In this document: positions 1 through 8,062 of the stretch, in pieces | Layout of the letters: the number at the start of each line of letters is the position of its first letter | How positions within the stretch are numbered: the stretch's first letter is position 1 | Source of the DNA: Clostridia bacterium | GTDB taxonomy: Bacteria; Bacillota; Clostridia; Oscillospirales; CAG-272 | Direction of reading: 5' to 3' | DNA length: 64,000 bases | Assembly: GCA_017621755.1 (NCBI GenBank) | Contig: JAGASL010000026.1 | Location: 1-64,000, forward strand | Translations under genes and position numbers: made by a program | Notes under the pieces: generated by a model | Seen by the model: the letters and a program-made list of their open reading frames with translations, nothing else | What the model was told of the DNA's origin: nothing | Databases searched by the model: none

Positions 1-669
1 GTTTTGTGTTTCGACCTCTCTTTTTTCAGCAGCTTCGGACATATGGTTAATGCTTGAGAAGATAACGGGATACACCGCCATGATCGAAATGCTTAAAAAT
101 ACGAATGTAATAACCGCAGGATCGTTAAAACTTGTAAGCCTTACCGGGAATACCGAGGACAGTATTATGGTAATGATAAAGACAATGTTCACGAATATCA
201 AAGGCGCCCAACCCGTTGTAATGTTCTTTGATGCCGTCCGACAAAGGGTGCAAACGTAACGAAGAAAATAGATAACGATAGCCGAAAGCAGAACTGCTTC
301 AATGAGCGCGGTAAGTGCCCAATGCAACTCGCTAAATGTGCCTCTTATCATAGTAAAGAGTGACATGGCGATGCAGAAAAAGATCGAATAGGTCAACATG
401 GTAAAGATTCTTTGAGCAAGTCTACCCTTGGTGGTTACAAAGAATATCACATACTGTCCCACAAGAGAAAGAACGAATCCAACGAAGAACTGCAACGCCC
501 AATTTGTCAGCACGAATTCCGTGAAGAACAGAAGCCCTGTTTGAAGGACTACCCAAGTGCCCCATACGATATAAGTAATCTTTTTGCTGTATTTAAGAGT
601 AGAGGAATAGATGCCGGCAGCAGCATGGGCGACAAGTAAAAGTATAAATTCAACGATAGTTCCTGTCAT
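1..669 (-). CDS. Sensor histidine kinase of LytTR two-component system, membrane domain (partial)
   Basis: An open frame runs from an ATG at 669 to the left edge with no stop, so 223 N-terminal residues are visible and the C-terminus lies outside the window. The product is very hydrophobic, with about six or seven membrane segments (roughly residues 4-20, 31-50, 58-77, 88-105, 118-138, 154-174, 186-207), and becomes hydrophilic (SEAAEKREVE) as a cytoplasmic linker would. The start follows a GGAGG site inside the end of the LytTR regulator gene, from which it is separated by 6 bases. A polytopic protein directly downstream of a LytTR regulator is typical of AgrC/FsrC-like kinases, so it probably senses an extracellular ligand. 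The H-box and ATPase domain are not in view, so kinase identity rests on context. Confidence 0.7.
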   Translation of the reverse strand, partial: MTGTIVEFILLLVAHAAAGIYSSTLKYSKKITYIVWGTWVVLQTGLLFFTEFVLTNWALQFFVGFVLSLVGQYVIFFVTTKGRLAQRIFTMLTYSIFFCIAMSLFTMIRGTFSELHWALTALIEAVLLSAIVIYFLRYVCTLCRTASKNITTGWAPLIFVNIVFIITIILSSVFPVRLTSFNDPAVITFVFLSISIMAVYPVIFSSINHMSEAAEKREVETQN

Positions 670-675
670 GCTCGT

Positions 676-1407
676 TTAATCCTCCTGTCCTTCGCATTGA
701 AAATTCCAAAAAGTGTTCTTGATCTCGGTAAATTTTCCTCTTGGAATTTGAATTTTGATATTGCTATACAGGCATACGTTTGTCGGAGTTACGTTCTTAA
801 CGTGCCTCAGATTGACGATATACGCACTTCCGATACGAACAAAACCGCCGTATCTGCTGAGTATTGTAAAAAGCTCCGTAACGGTCATTCTGACTTTGAT
901 TTCTTCGCCATCATCTTTCCTCACATATTGATAATGGTCGTGCGCTTCCGAGTACATAATATGGTTTGCATTTACGCTCGCAACACCGTTTTCCGTCTTG
1001 AACTTCAAATAACGATCACGGGTTCTTTTCACTTGAAGAAGAGCCGCATCCAATGCCTCATCAAACTTTCGGGGATTGATTGGCTTTATGAGATAGCGGA
1101 GCGTTCCTGTTTCATAGCTCTGCGGAGCGTGTTCAATCGAGGTCGTTGCGAAAATAATGGGGCTTTCGATTCCGTTTTTTCTGATGCAATCTGCAAGCTC
1201 CGTTCCCATTTCATCACCGATATAAACGTCAAGCACAAAAATATCGAAGGACTTTCCATCCTCTAACGTGCTGATTAGAGTTCTTGCAGAATCGAAGCGA
1301 AACACCTCAATGTCAAGATCACTTTTCTTTTCTGCATAATTCTTTATGTAGCCCGATACCTCGTCGAGTATTTCTTTCTCATCATCACATATTGCAATTT
1401 GTATCAT
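676..1407 (-). CDS. LytTR-family response regulator (AgrA-like)
   Basis: A 243-residue regulator. Residues 1-120 form a receiver domain with the acidic pair D8/D9, a phospho-acceptor D60 in FVLDV, the switch threonines near 88-89 and K108. Residues about 140-240 form a LytTR DNA-binding domain (motifs YLKFKTENG, SEAHDHYQYV, GGFVRIGSAYIVN). It should be phosphorylated by the adjacent membrane kinase and then activate target promoters through the beta-rich LytTR fold, as AgrA and VirR do. The start has a GGAGG site eight bases upstream and overlaps the stop of the XRE gene in an ATGA junction, so the three genes are one transcript with translational coupling. Its target is unknown, and no agrB/agrD-like peptide gene is visible here. 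Confidence 0.92.
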   Translation of the reverse strand: MIQIAICDDEKEILDEVSGYIKNYAEKKSDLDIEVFRFDSARTLISTLEDGKSFDIFVLDVYIGDEMGTELADCIRKNGIESPIIFATTSIEHAPQSYETGTLRYLIKPINPRKFDEALDAALLQVKRTRDRYLKFKTENGVASVNANHIMYSEAHDHYQYVRKDDGEEIKVRMTVTELFTILSRYGGFVRIGSAYIVNLRHVKNVTPTNVCLYSNIKIQIPRGKFTEIKNTFWNFQCEGQED

Positions 1408-1622
1408 ACGGTGTCCTCCTTCTGCTCGACGATATCCATAATCTCGTCAATATTACAGCCGAGCGCCTCGCAGATCTTCACGAGAATTTCGGTATTTACG
1501 TTTTCATTCTTGCCGAGCTTTGCAAGCTGCTTCGTGGAAATGCCCGCTTTTAGTCGCATCTCGGTTCTGCTCATTTCTAAATCAATGAGCTTTTTCCAAA
1601 GCTTATTATAATTTACGGTCAT
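1404..1622 (-). CDS. Small XRE/Cro-type helix-turn-helix regulator
   Basis: A 72-residue protein that is essentially one HTH_3/Cro domain (…MRLKAGISTKQLAKLGKNE…, then an IDEIMDIV dimer-type tail). The ATG at 1622 was chosen because GGAAGG lies seven bases upstream; an upstream TTG at 1637 overlaps that site and is unlikely. It is the first gene of the XRE-LytTR-kinase operon and probably autoregulates it: the sigma-A promoter at 1658-1686 lies directly upstream. Small XRE proteins commonly precede LytTR kinases in Clostridia, but the specific role is inference. Confidence 0.82.
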   Translation of the reverse strand: MTVNYNKLWKKLIDLEMSRTEMRLKAGISTKQLAKLGKNENVNTEILVKICEALGCNIDEIMDIVEQKEDTV

Positions 1623-1657
1623 AAACACACCTTCCAAAATTTGAGTTTATCTGATAT

Positions 1658-1686
1658 ATTATAACACAAAACATGCCAAATTTCAA
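1658..1686 (-). promoter_or_regulatory. Sigma-A promoter of XRE-LytTR-kinase operon
   Basis: On the minus strand, TTGAAA (1681-1686), a 17-base spacer and a perfect TATAAT (1658-1663). It sits about 36 bases upstream of the XRE start codon. Confidence 0.8.
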
Positions 1687-1752
1687 GTGGTTTATTTCGA
1701 TTTGGAAATATAGTATAACCTTATAGAAACAAGTCAACTACACGGCAGAAAG

Positions 1753-1790
1753 AAAAAGGCGGCATGATGGCGGCATGATATCATACCGCC
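1753..1790 (-). terminator. Terminator with duplicated stem arm after DUF6809 gene
   Basis: Read on the minus strand, GGCGGTATGAT (1780-1790) can pair with either of two adjacent copies of ATCATGCCGCC (1769-1779 or 1758-1768). The second copy runs straight into a T5 tract. The tandem arm is unusual, but the overall form is a Rho-independent terminator for the gene pair ending at 1805. Confidence 0.75.
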
Positions 1791-1804
1791 CTCTGTGCGT
1801 GGGT

Positions 1805-2077
1805 TCAATCGTTATCGGATAGACTCTCCATCATGAGTCTTGCCCCGAGCATGAAAGCATACTCAAAGATAGCCGCTTCGCCGAGGCTCATATACTCGCT
1901 CCAGCAATCGTGGAACTTTTCTAAGATATCCTTCTGCTCGTCGGTGAAGCTTTTCTCAAGGTCCTCGTGATGCCGCGACATATAGCCGAGCAGTTCTTTC
2001 ATCTCCTTGGAGTTGGTTCGGCTATCTTCTTGAGGTATTATGTTCCCGTGCCAAAGTTCTTGAATGATAGAACTCAT
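1805..2077 (-). CDS. DUF6809-like small protein
   Basis: A 90-residue acidic, probably all-helical protein. The pattern (an N-terminal LWHGNIIP motif, a middle helix with EKFHDCWSEY, and a C-terminal FEYAFMLGARLMME) matches my memory of DUF6809, a family of unknown function that recurs near transposon and integrase genes in Clostridia. The ATG has a GAGGTG site and overlaps the stop of the TnpV-like gene by four bases, so the two are translationally coupled. No catalytic residues are recognisable. The family assignment comes from recall of the sequence pattern and has not been searched. Confidence 0.65.
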   Translation of the reverse strand: MSSIIQELWHGNIIPQEDSRTNSKEMKELLGYMSRHHEDLEKSFTDEQKDILEKFHDCWSEYMSLGEAAIFEYAFMLGARLMMESLSDND

Positions 2078-2439
2078 CTGAAGATCACCTCACTCTCAAC
2101 AATTTCTTTTGCCGCGTTTGCAAAGTAATTAGCGAGCTGCACCCATTTCATTTGATCCTTTTCTTTCAGCTCCTCGGTCAATCCGTTCGACTCGGCAAAA
2201 TCTGCAACCAAAGACTCAAAGCGCTCCTGCGCTTCTTCATTTACCTTGTAAAGATATAAGTTTAATTCTCCTGACATTAACAACTCATTGTAACGTGCAA
2301 TCCGAAAGCGTTTGAGCCAACCCAAATGCAACAATCCCCACTTGCCAATTTCTTTTTGCTCGGGTAGTTCGCAGATAGGATAATACTGCTCTCCGCGAAG
2401 CTCGTATTTGATGCCGTTTTTAGTAATGTACTTTTCCAT
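2074..2439 (-). CDS. TnpV-like transposon-encoded protein
   Basis: A 121-residue protein with the recognisable TnpV layout: an N-terminal YxxxGxxYYP region, LPEQKEIGKWGLLHLGWLK, a central LYLYKVNEEAQERFESLV helix and a C-terminal EKDQMKWVQLANYFANAAKEIV helix. TnpV proteins are accessory products of clostridial transposons (for example Tn4451-like elements); their molecular role is not settled. I chose the ATG at 2439 because AAGGA lies eight bases upstream; an ATG two codons earlier is too close to it. No integrase, resolvase or relaxase accompanies it in the window, so this is probably a remnant or a carried-along pair with the DUF6809 gene. Confidence 0.75.
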   Translation of the reverse strand: MEKYITKNGIKYELRGEQYYPICELPEQKEIGKWGLLHLGWLKRFRIARYNELLMSGELNLYLYKVNEEAQERFESLVADFAESNGLTEELKEKDQMKWVQLANYFANAAKEIVESEVIFR

Positions 2440-2550
2440 AATCATATTCCTTTCATTATCTGTGTCTTATAGGCAAGGCACGATCAGAATATGTTTTGAA
2501 TGCCGTAAAGCAAAGTATTTTTGAGTAGTTTCGTTATGAACACTCGTACC

Positions 2551-2582
2551 AAAATCGGAGGTTCAAACAAACCTCCGATTTT
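2551..2582. terminator. Strong symmetric hairpin, likely terminator
   Basis: A perfect 13-base-pair stem (AAAATCGGAGGTT, 2551-2563, with AACCTCCGATTTT, 2570-2582) and a 6-base loop. The stem is A/T-tailed on both sides, so it can act in either direction. The stop codon of the small minus-strand ORF lies inside it. Confidence 0.7.
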
Positions 2583-2763
2583 CTTTTATTTTCTCGTAAA
2601 CCCTCGCAAAATCTCGCGTTTTCGAAACAAATATAATGGGCTTGTCCTTCCCTGCTTTCTGGGTTGAACAAGCCCATTTTTCGCCTTTGACCACATGTTT
2701 GACCACTTGCGAAGAATTTTTGATATATTGAGGTATCCTTTTTGTATTGGTTTCTACAGACAA
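2563..2763 (-). CDS. Hypothetical 66-residue basic protein
   Basis: An open frame just downstream of the flavoprotein gene (15-base gap), ending inside a terminator hairpin. The product is small and basic, with a C-terminal KTRDFARVYEKIKENRR helix and one cysteine (WACSTQK). The only start at the 5' end is TTG with a poor ribosome site, and an internal GTG around codon 20 is an alternative. I do not recognise a family. Its fit between the stop of one gene and a terminator argues for a real gene, but it could be the tail of a decayed mobile-element gene. Confidence 0.35.
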   Translation of the reverse strand: MSVETNTKRIPQYIKNSSQVVKHVVKGEKWACSTQKAGKDKPIIFVSKTRDFARVYEKIKENRRFV

Positions 2764-2778
2764 ATTCTTATTTGTCTA

Positions 2779-4467
2779 TTATTTTTCCATACCGCAAGAG
2801 TAGCATTGCTTAGATAACAATTCTTCGTTTTTAATACTGCTATATAATCTAAAGCCACCTGCAAAGTTATACGCATCAAAACCGTTTTGCATTAAAATTC
2901 GTGTTGCCAAATAGCTGCGGAGTCCGCTTTGGCACATCACGTAGATTTTTTTGGATATATCAAGCTCGCCTAAACGCGCTCTTAAATCGTCAAGCGGAAT
3001 ATTGATAAAGCCATCAGCACGACCTCGCATATATTCCAAAGGAGTGCGAGTGTCAAGCAAAATTACATCCTCTCTTTCACGCAAAGATGAAATATCTTCA
3101 TAATAAAACTGCTTTACCACACCGTTTTTGATGTTTTCGGCAACGAAGCCTGCCATATTCACGGGGTCTTTTGCAGAAGAAAAAGGCGGAGCGTACGCCA
3201 GATCCAGAGCCTTCAGCTCGTCTGCCCCTAACCTCGCGCGAATTGCCGTTGCAATCACATCAATGCGTTTATCCACGCCATCGTAACCGACGATCTGCGC
3301 GCCTAAGATCTTAAAGCTTTCCTTTTCAAAAATCAACTTTACAGTCATTGCCGTTGCGTTCGGGTAATATCCTGCGTGCGAATTTTGCGTTAAAATAACC
3401 TTTTCGTATTCGTAGCCGCTTGCCTCTGCTTGCTGTTCATTGATACCCGTCGTTGCCACTGTCATATCAAAGAGCTTTATCACAGACGAGCCTTGTGAGC
3501 CCTTGAATTCGCTGTTAAGCCCGCAAATATTATCGGCAGCGATGCGCCCCTGCTTGTTCGCCGGTCCGGCTAGCGAAATGACCGCATCCTGCTTGGTAAT
3601 ACTGTGTTTTACCTGTACAGCATCTCCCACTGCGTAGATGCCGGGGACAGAGGTTTCCATTTTTTCGTTTACCTTGATCGCACCCTTTAAGCCAAGCTCC
3701 AATCCTACCTTTTTCGCAAGAGTATTTTCCGGGGCGACACCAACCGCAAGCACAACCATATCTGCGTTGATCTGCTGTCCGTCGGATATCTCGAGCAAAA
3801 CCTTGTCACCCATCATGCTCATTTTTTCTGTACTGCTATTCAGTAACAACTGCACGCCACGGGAGCGGAGGCTTGCGTGAATGAACGACGCCATATCACA
3901 GTCAACCGTAGGCAAAAGATGATTGTCGCGTTGAACGATAGTCGTTTTTACCCCAAGCCCAGTAAGGTTTTCCGCCATTTCAAGGCCGATAAATCCACCG
4001 CCGATCACAACCGCTGTTTTAGGCTGCTCTTGCTCTATAAATGCACGGATCTTCAGCGTATCCTCTACCGTTCTAAGCGTGAAAGTTCTTTCGTTTTCTA
4101 TATAGAAATCGGGCAAAAGGGGCTTTGCTCCGGGGGATAAAATCAGCTTATCATAGCTTTCCGTAAATCGTGTTCCCGTTTTCAGGTCGGTTACGGAAAC
4201 GGTTTTGTTTTTCGCATCAATATCGGTTACCTCGTGGCATACCTTGGCTGTAATTCTGAAACGCCGATAAAAGCCTTCAGGCGTTTGCAATGTCAAATCC
4301 GCTTTATCTTCAATAACACCGCCAATATAATACGGCAAGCCACAGTTTGCATATGAAATATAACCCGAGCGCTCAAAAATGATGATCTCCGCATTCTCGT
4401 CCAATCTTCTTATTCTTGCCGCGGCGGTTGCTCCACCTGCAACCCCACCTATAATTATGATTTTCAT
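2779..4467 (-). CDS. CoA-disulfide reductase-type flavoprotein with C-terminal rhodanese domain
   Basis: A 562-residue pyridine nucleotide-disulfide oxidoreductase. Residues 1-30 carry the FAD Rossmann motif (IIIGGVAGGATAAAR); C42 in SYANCGLPYY is the single redox cysteine typical of CoA-disulfide reductase, NADH oxidase and NADH:persulfide reductase; a second GxGxxG near 150-160 (VVIGGGFIGLE) binds NAD(P)H. Residues about 455-550 form a rhodanese domain with active C512 in the loop CQSGLRS. Fusions of this type reduce persulfides or polysulfides or CoA disulfide in the cytoplasm. An extra CYSC pair (C555, C558) ends the protein. The start follows AAGGAG six bases upstream; a longer frame extends upstream but lacks a ribosome site. 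Confidence 0.88.
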   Translation of the reverse strand: MKIIIIGGVAGGATAAARIRRLDENAEIIIFERSGYISYANCGLPYYIGGVIEDKADLTLQTPEGFYRRFRITAKVCHEVTDIDAKNKTVSVTDLKTGTRFTESYDKLILSPGAKPLLPDFYIENERTFTLRTVEDTLKIRAFIEQEQPKTAVVIGGGFIGLEMAENLTGLGVKTTIVQRDNHLLPTVDCDMASFIHASLRSRGVQLLLNSSTEKMSMMGDKVLLEISDGQQINADMVVLAVGVAPENTLAKKVGLELGLKGAIKVNEKMETSVPGIYAVGDAVQVKHSITKQDAVISLAGPANKQGRIAADNICGLNSEFKGSQGSSVIKLFDMTVATTGINEQQAEASGYEYEKVILTQNSHAGYYPNATAMTVKLIFEKESFKILGAQIVGYDGVDKRIDVIATAIRARLGADELKALDLAYAPPFSSAKDPVNMAGFVAENIKNGVVKQFYYEDISSLREREDVILLDTRTPLEYMRGRADGFINIPLDDLRARLGELDISKKIYVMCQSGLRSYLATRILMQNGFDAYNFAGGFRLYSSIKNEELLSKQCYSCGMEK

Positions 4468-4747
4468 AGGCTCTCCTTTTATAATTTTCAATAAAAAACA
4501 TCCACCAAATTTTATTATCACTTGGTTTATATCAACACGCCACCGTTCTCGGTACGCTGTTGTGCTTGATATGTAAATCACTCGAACGGATGCTCGCCAA
4601 CGTTACCTTGACAAACGCATCCCTCTCGTGCTATATCGTAGGCTTTGGTTTCTCAACCAAGCCAAATTTTTCTTTTGATAGGCTGTGTATACTCATTCGC
4701 CTATGGATATTGGCTTTGTTTGCTATTGGCAGCAGCGCAGGCCCATA
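4468..4747. other. Intergenic region, 280 bases
   Basis: This separates the flavoprotein gene from the end of the GTPase gene. The one structure I see is an imperfect stem at 4641-4663 (GGCTTTGGTT … AACCAAGCC) followed on the plus strand by a T-rich run at 4667-4676, which would be a plus-strand terminator with no obvious plus-strand gene before it. I see no convincing promoter or gene, and it may be a rearrangement scar. Confidence 0.3.
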
Positions 4748-6682
4748 TCACTCAAGCGTGAAAATATCACCCGTAAGGGCACCGCGGACGGCAAGAATGT
4801 ATTTACTGGTATCAAGCGGGTCGATGCTTCTTCGCTTTGCGGTTGCCCCTAATTCAAGCGGGCATTCCTGATAGCCGTGAAGCTTTACGCTCATCGTGCC
4901 GCGGCCGCTTGTAAACATAGCAAGGGTAGTAGAATAATCCAGGCTAGACTGAACGGGGATCAAGGCGTTCAGGATCACGCGGTCACCATCATAGGTGCTG
5001 TTAAGCACCTCGCCACGCATGGCGATAACGTCGCTCATCACTCGCCCAACAAAATCACTGGGGAGAACAAAGCGTACCGCAAGGATCGGCTCAAGCAAGG
5101 TGCTGCCGCCGCGTTGCAATCCATCCTGGATGCCCATGGGCGTGGCTACGATAAAATCCAGCGGGTGGGTATGCACCAGGTGATGCTCGCCATCTACCAG
5201 CTTGATATTCACATCCGTTACCTGCCAACCAAGGCGCCCTTGATTCAACGCAACGGGGATCGTATTCTCTACCTGCCGCTGATAGCACGCCATGATCTTG
5301 CTAACGGGAACAGAGGAAGAGAACGTAACGCCGCTTCCCCGCTCGGCCGGCTCTATTACGAATTTCAGGATCGCCCAACAAGGCTTTGGCATCGTATATG
5401 CCACAAAGCCTTCGCAGCGAGAGGAGACGGTTTCTTTGTAAATGATGGCAGGTGTATCAAAGGTAACGCTTAAACCAAAGCGTGTCTTTAGCAGCTCACC
5501 AATGACCTCCAGCTGTATCGTCCCCATCACCTTCAGATGTAATTCATTCAGCATGCTGACATACTGCACCTGCAAAAGCGGATCCTCGCTTGATAGCATC
5601 TCGCACGCGCGGCGCAGCGCTTGCATCTCATCTGGGGTGGCAGGGATCGCCTGCACCGTAATAAGAGGCGTTCGCAGTTGCCCGGGCTCAATGGCTCTGC
5701 CAAGGCAACCCGCGTCACCGATGATCTGACCGATCCGCACGTCACCCAGCCCATAAACAACACCGATCTCGCCACTGGATATGCGACCGGTGGGAGCAAG
5801 ATCGGCATTTTGTATTTGCGTGATCTTATATGCCACGCGCTTCGCATCTCCTGTCAGCGGATCTGTGCCTGCATCAATTTCAATACTCTCGCGCGTCTCA
5901 AGCGCGCCGCCGTAAAGACGCACCCAAACACCCCTGCCGAGGCTTTTATCCTGCCGCGCGGCAAAAACAACACCGCAAAGCTTATCCTCCCTCTTCGGCC
6001 CAGGTAGATAGGTGACGATACCGTCTAACAGCTCGCGCACGCCCTCATTTTTCAAAGCCGATCCGCACAGAACGGGATAGGCAGCACAGGTGTGCGTTAA
6101 ATCCACCAGCTGCTCATCAAGCAGGGCGGCAGAAAACACTTCTCCATTCAAGTATCGCTCCAGCAGGTCATCGCGATGGTCGCAGACCAGCTCGCTTACC
6201 GCTTCCACGTCGGATGGCATGACGGCCTTTGGTGTCAGAAAACGCTTGATCTGCGCCATCACGCGCGGAATATCGGCATTTTCGCGGTCGGTCTTATTGA
6301 TAAAAAACAGCACGGGAATATTCTGCCTTACCATGGCCTCAAACAGCACCTCGGTTTGCGGCTGCACCCCCTCTACCGCACAGACCACCAGCACCGCGCC
6401 GTCAAGCGCCCACATAGACCGCTCTACCTCTGCCGAAAAATCTGCGTGCCCCGGTGTATCGATCAGGTTGATCCGCGCCCCTTGATAATCAACAGAAACG
6501 CAGGTGGCCTTGACAGAGATACCTCGCCGACGCTCAACCGGAAGGTCATCGGTATGCGCGGTTCCCATATCAACGCTGCCAACAGTACGAATAGCACCGG
6601 TATGAGATAATATTTGCTCAGACAGGGTGGTTTTTCCCGCATCCACGTGGGCAAAAATACCAATGTTTCTAATCTCTCCCAT
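4748..6682 (-). CDS. Tet(M)/EF-G-like ribosome-associated translation GTPase
   Basis: A 644-residue GTPase with the EF-G/ribosomal-protection architecture. The GTPase domain has G1 AHVDAGKT (11-18), G3 DTPGH and G4 NKTD. It is followed by a domain II barrel, then domains III, IV and V, ending in a region like the Tet(M) C-terminus (SGRGTMSVKLHGYQEC). Family members bind the ribosomal A site; Tet(M)/Tet(O) remove tetracycline. The domain IV loop that carries SPVST in Tet(M) reads HLVHTHPLDF here, so resistance cannot be assumed; this looks like the chromosomal 'translation factor GTPase' branch. The ATG at 6682 has AAGGAG upstream and is 19 bases after the methyltransferase gene. It is the last gene of the Nudix-recQ operon. 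Confidence 0.85.
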   Translation of the reverse strand: MGEIRNIGIFAHVDAGKTTLSEQILSHTGAIRTVGSVDMGTAHTDDLPVERRRGISVKATCVSVDYQGARINLIDTPGHADFSAEVERSMWALDGAVLVVCAVEGVQPQTEVLFEAMVRQNIPVLFFINKTDRENADIPRVMAQIKRFLTPKAVMPSDVEAVSELVCDHRDDLLERYLNGEVFSAALLDEQLVDLTHTCAAYPVLCGSALKNEGVRELLDGIVTYLPGPKREDKLCGVVFAARQDKSLGRGVWVRLYGGALETRESIEIDAGTDPLTGDAKRVAYKITQIQNADLAPTGRISSGEIGVVYGLGDVRIGQIIGDAGCLGRAIEPGQLRTPLITVQAIPATPDEMQALRRACEMLSSEDPLLQVQYVSMLNELHLKVMGTIQLEVIGELLKTRFGLSVTFDTPAIIYKETVSSRCEGFVAYTMPKPCWAILKFVIEPAERGSGVTFSSSVPVSKIMACYQRQVENTIPVALNQGRLGWQVTDVNIKLVDGEHHLVHTHPLDFIVATPMGIQDGLQRGGSTLLEPILAVRFVLPSDFVGRVMSDVIAMRGEVLNSTYDGDRVILNALIPVQSSLDYSTTLAMFTSGRGTMSVKLHGYQECPLELGATAKRRSIDPLDTSKYILAVRGALTGDIFTLE

Positions 6683-6701
6683 AGCCGGTGGCTCCTTTTT
6701 A

Positions 6702-7487
6702 TCAATCTTTTTTATATTCGTATAATTTATAAAGCTTTTTTGAAAAGCCGCCTGCATACAACCGGCCGAATATCCATTTTTCCAGCCCTTGTAATTGGTC
6801 AACGTACCGTTTTGGCGTCATAGCATGCTCCTTCACATAACGGAGCCCGCTTACCTGCAATACAGAGGGATCGTCAATGCCGTAAACGGACATGACGCCT
6901 ACGTCTTTGATCGGGTTCTTATATCGCGACATTTTAGCGGCCAACACGGTATAACAATCCATGAGCAATGTAACCGCGGCAAAGTGGTTGCAGAGCGATT
7001 CGAGGACGGATTGCAATTCCCGAAGCGAGAGGTACATACTCACCCCCTCCATGACAACGATGGCTTTTTTGTTTTGAGGGATACCCGATAGCCAGGTCGG
7101 CTTTCTCACGTCGCCTGCCAGCATGTGATAGCGAGCATGTTCGGCATAGTACCGTTTTCTCTCCGTGATAACATCCGGAAAATCTATGTCATACCACATA
7201 AAAGGGTACTCGCCGATCCGCAGGATTCGGCTATCCATCCCACAGCCGATGTGAATGATAACCGCATCCTCCGCGCCGGTCATCTGCTCTCTCAGCCAAT
7301 CATCAAAAACGGCCGAGCGTATGCCCATATAATAGGCAAGCCATTTTGATTTAGATTTTCCCTTCAAGGGAAACCGCTCTGCTTCCCATATCTCTTCCGC
7401 CTTCTCATCCTGCAGAAAAAGCGACTTTTTACTTACGTAGGCCTTGCCGTACAAAGGAATGTATAAGGTTTTGTTAACGCTATCCAT
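6702..7487 (-). CDS. Leucine carboxyl methyltransferase-family SAM methyltransferase
   Basis: About 261 residues. The SAM-binding motif is [10 protein letters not shown] (GxGxDSR), followed by [10 protein letters not shown], and later [10 protein letters not shown] in the position of the LCM-family EGVxMYL motif. LCM/Ppm1-like bacterial homologues methylate carboxylates or small molecules; the substrate here is unknown. The start overlaps the end of the GNAT gene; two consecutive ATG codons follow GAGGAG and I chose the second for better spacing. It is followed at 19 bases by the Tet-like GTPase, so a role in modifying the translation machinery or in detoxification is possible, but that is context only. 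Confidence 0.8.
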   Translation of the reverse strand: MDSVNKTLYIPLYGKAYVSKKSLFLQDEKAEEIWEAERFPLKGKSKSKWLAYYMGIRSAVFDDWLREQMTGAEDAVIIHIGCGMDSRILRIGEYPFMWYDIDFPDVITERKRYYAEHARYHMLAGDVRKPTWLSGIPQNKKAIVVMEGVSMYLSLRELQSVLESLCNHFAAVTLLMDCYTVLAAKMSRYKNPIKDVGVMSVYGIDDPSVLQVSGLRYVKEHAMTPKRYVDQLQGLEKWIFGRLYAGGFSKKLYKLYEYKKD

Positions 7488-8028
7488 CATGCTCCTCGTT
7501 CACCCTCTCCCAGGTCTCTCTTGTCATCAGCATGGCGTGGCCGGTGCGGATCTCGTTCATCAGCTTGACCTCGATGCCCTCGGTGGTATGGTGATAGACA
7601 AAGCCGAGCTTTTCCTGCACACGGCGGCTTTTGACGTTACCTTCGTAGTACCCGCACCAAACGCGGCTCATGCCAAGATCTAAAAAGGCGTGGCGCAGCA
7701 TCTCGCGTGAGGCCTCGGGAATCAACCCCTGCCCCCAGAAGGGCTTGCCGATCCAATAGCCAAGCTCGTATTCATCATCTAAATCGGCGAGGTCGGCGCG
7801 GTGAAAGCCAATGCTGCCGATCGGCTTGCCGCTTTGCTTCAGGCAAACGGCATAGGTCTCAGGGGCGGAGAGCACGTTGCGAATGATCTCGCGGCTGTTT
7901 TCTACGCTTGTATGCGGCGGCCATCCGGCAGGCGGGCCTACCTCAGGGTCGCTGGCGTATTTATATAGCTCTTCGGCATCCTCCTCACGCCACGGGCGCA
8001 GAACGAGGCGTTTTGTATGTAAGATCAT
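7480..8028 (-). CDS. RimJ/RimL-type GNAT N-acetyltransferase
   Basis: A 182-residue acetyltransferase of the Acetyltransf_3 type. It starts with [18 protein letters not shown], has the acetyl-CoA loop region [16 protein letters not shown] (Q/R-x-x-G-x-G/A-like) and the [13 protein letters not shown] motif near the C-terminus that is usual in RimJ/RimL homologues. These enzymes acetylate N-termini of ribosomal proteins, or small amines, using acetyl-CoA; the substrate here is not predictable. It has a strong AGGAGG eight bases before the ATG, lies 34 bases after recQ, and overlaps the methyltransferase start. Confidence 0.88.
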   Translation of the reverse strand: MILHTKRLVLRPWREEDAEELYKYASDPEVGPPAGWPPHTSVENSREIIRNVLSAPETYAVCLKQSGKPIGSIGFHRADLADLDDEYELGYWIGKPFWGQGLIPEASREMLRHAFLDLGMSRVWCGYYEGNVKSRRVQEKLGFVYHHTTEGIEVKLMNEIRTGHAMLMTRETWERVNEEHDG

Positions 8029-8062
8029 TCTTTTTCCTCCTGCTTATCTTTGCCTGGTGTTT

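Noticed and set aside
50..639. Short plus-strand open frames at 50-259 and 412-639
   Set aside because: They are opposite the continuous minus-strand membrane-protein frame at 1-669, which has a ribosome site and fits the operon.
4748..6682. Tetracycline resistance determinant
   Set aside because: The protein has the right architecture, but the key domain IV loop differs from Tet(M)/Tet(O), and it sits in a housekeeping operon; similarity alone does not show resistance.
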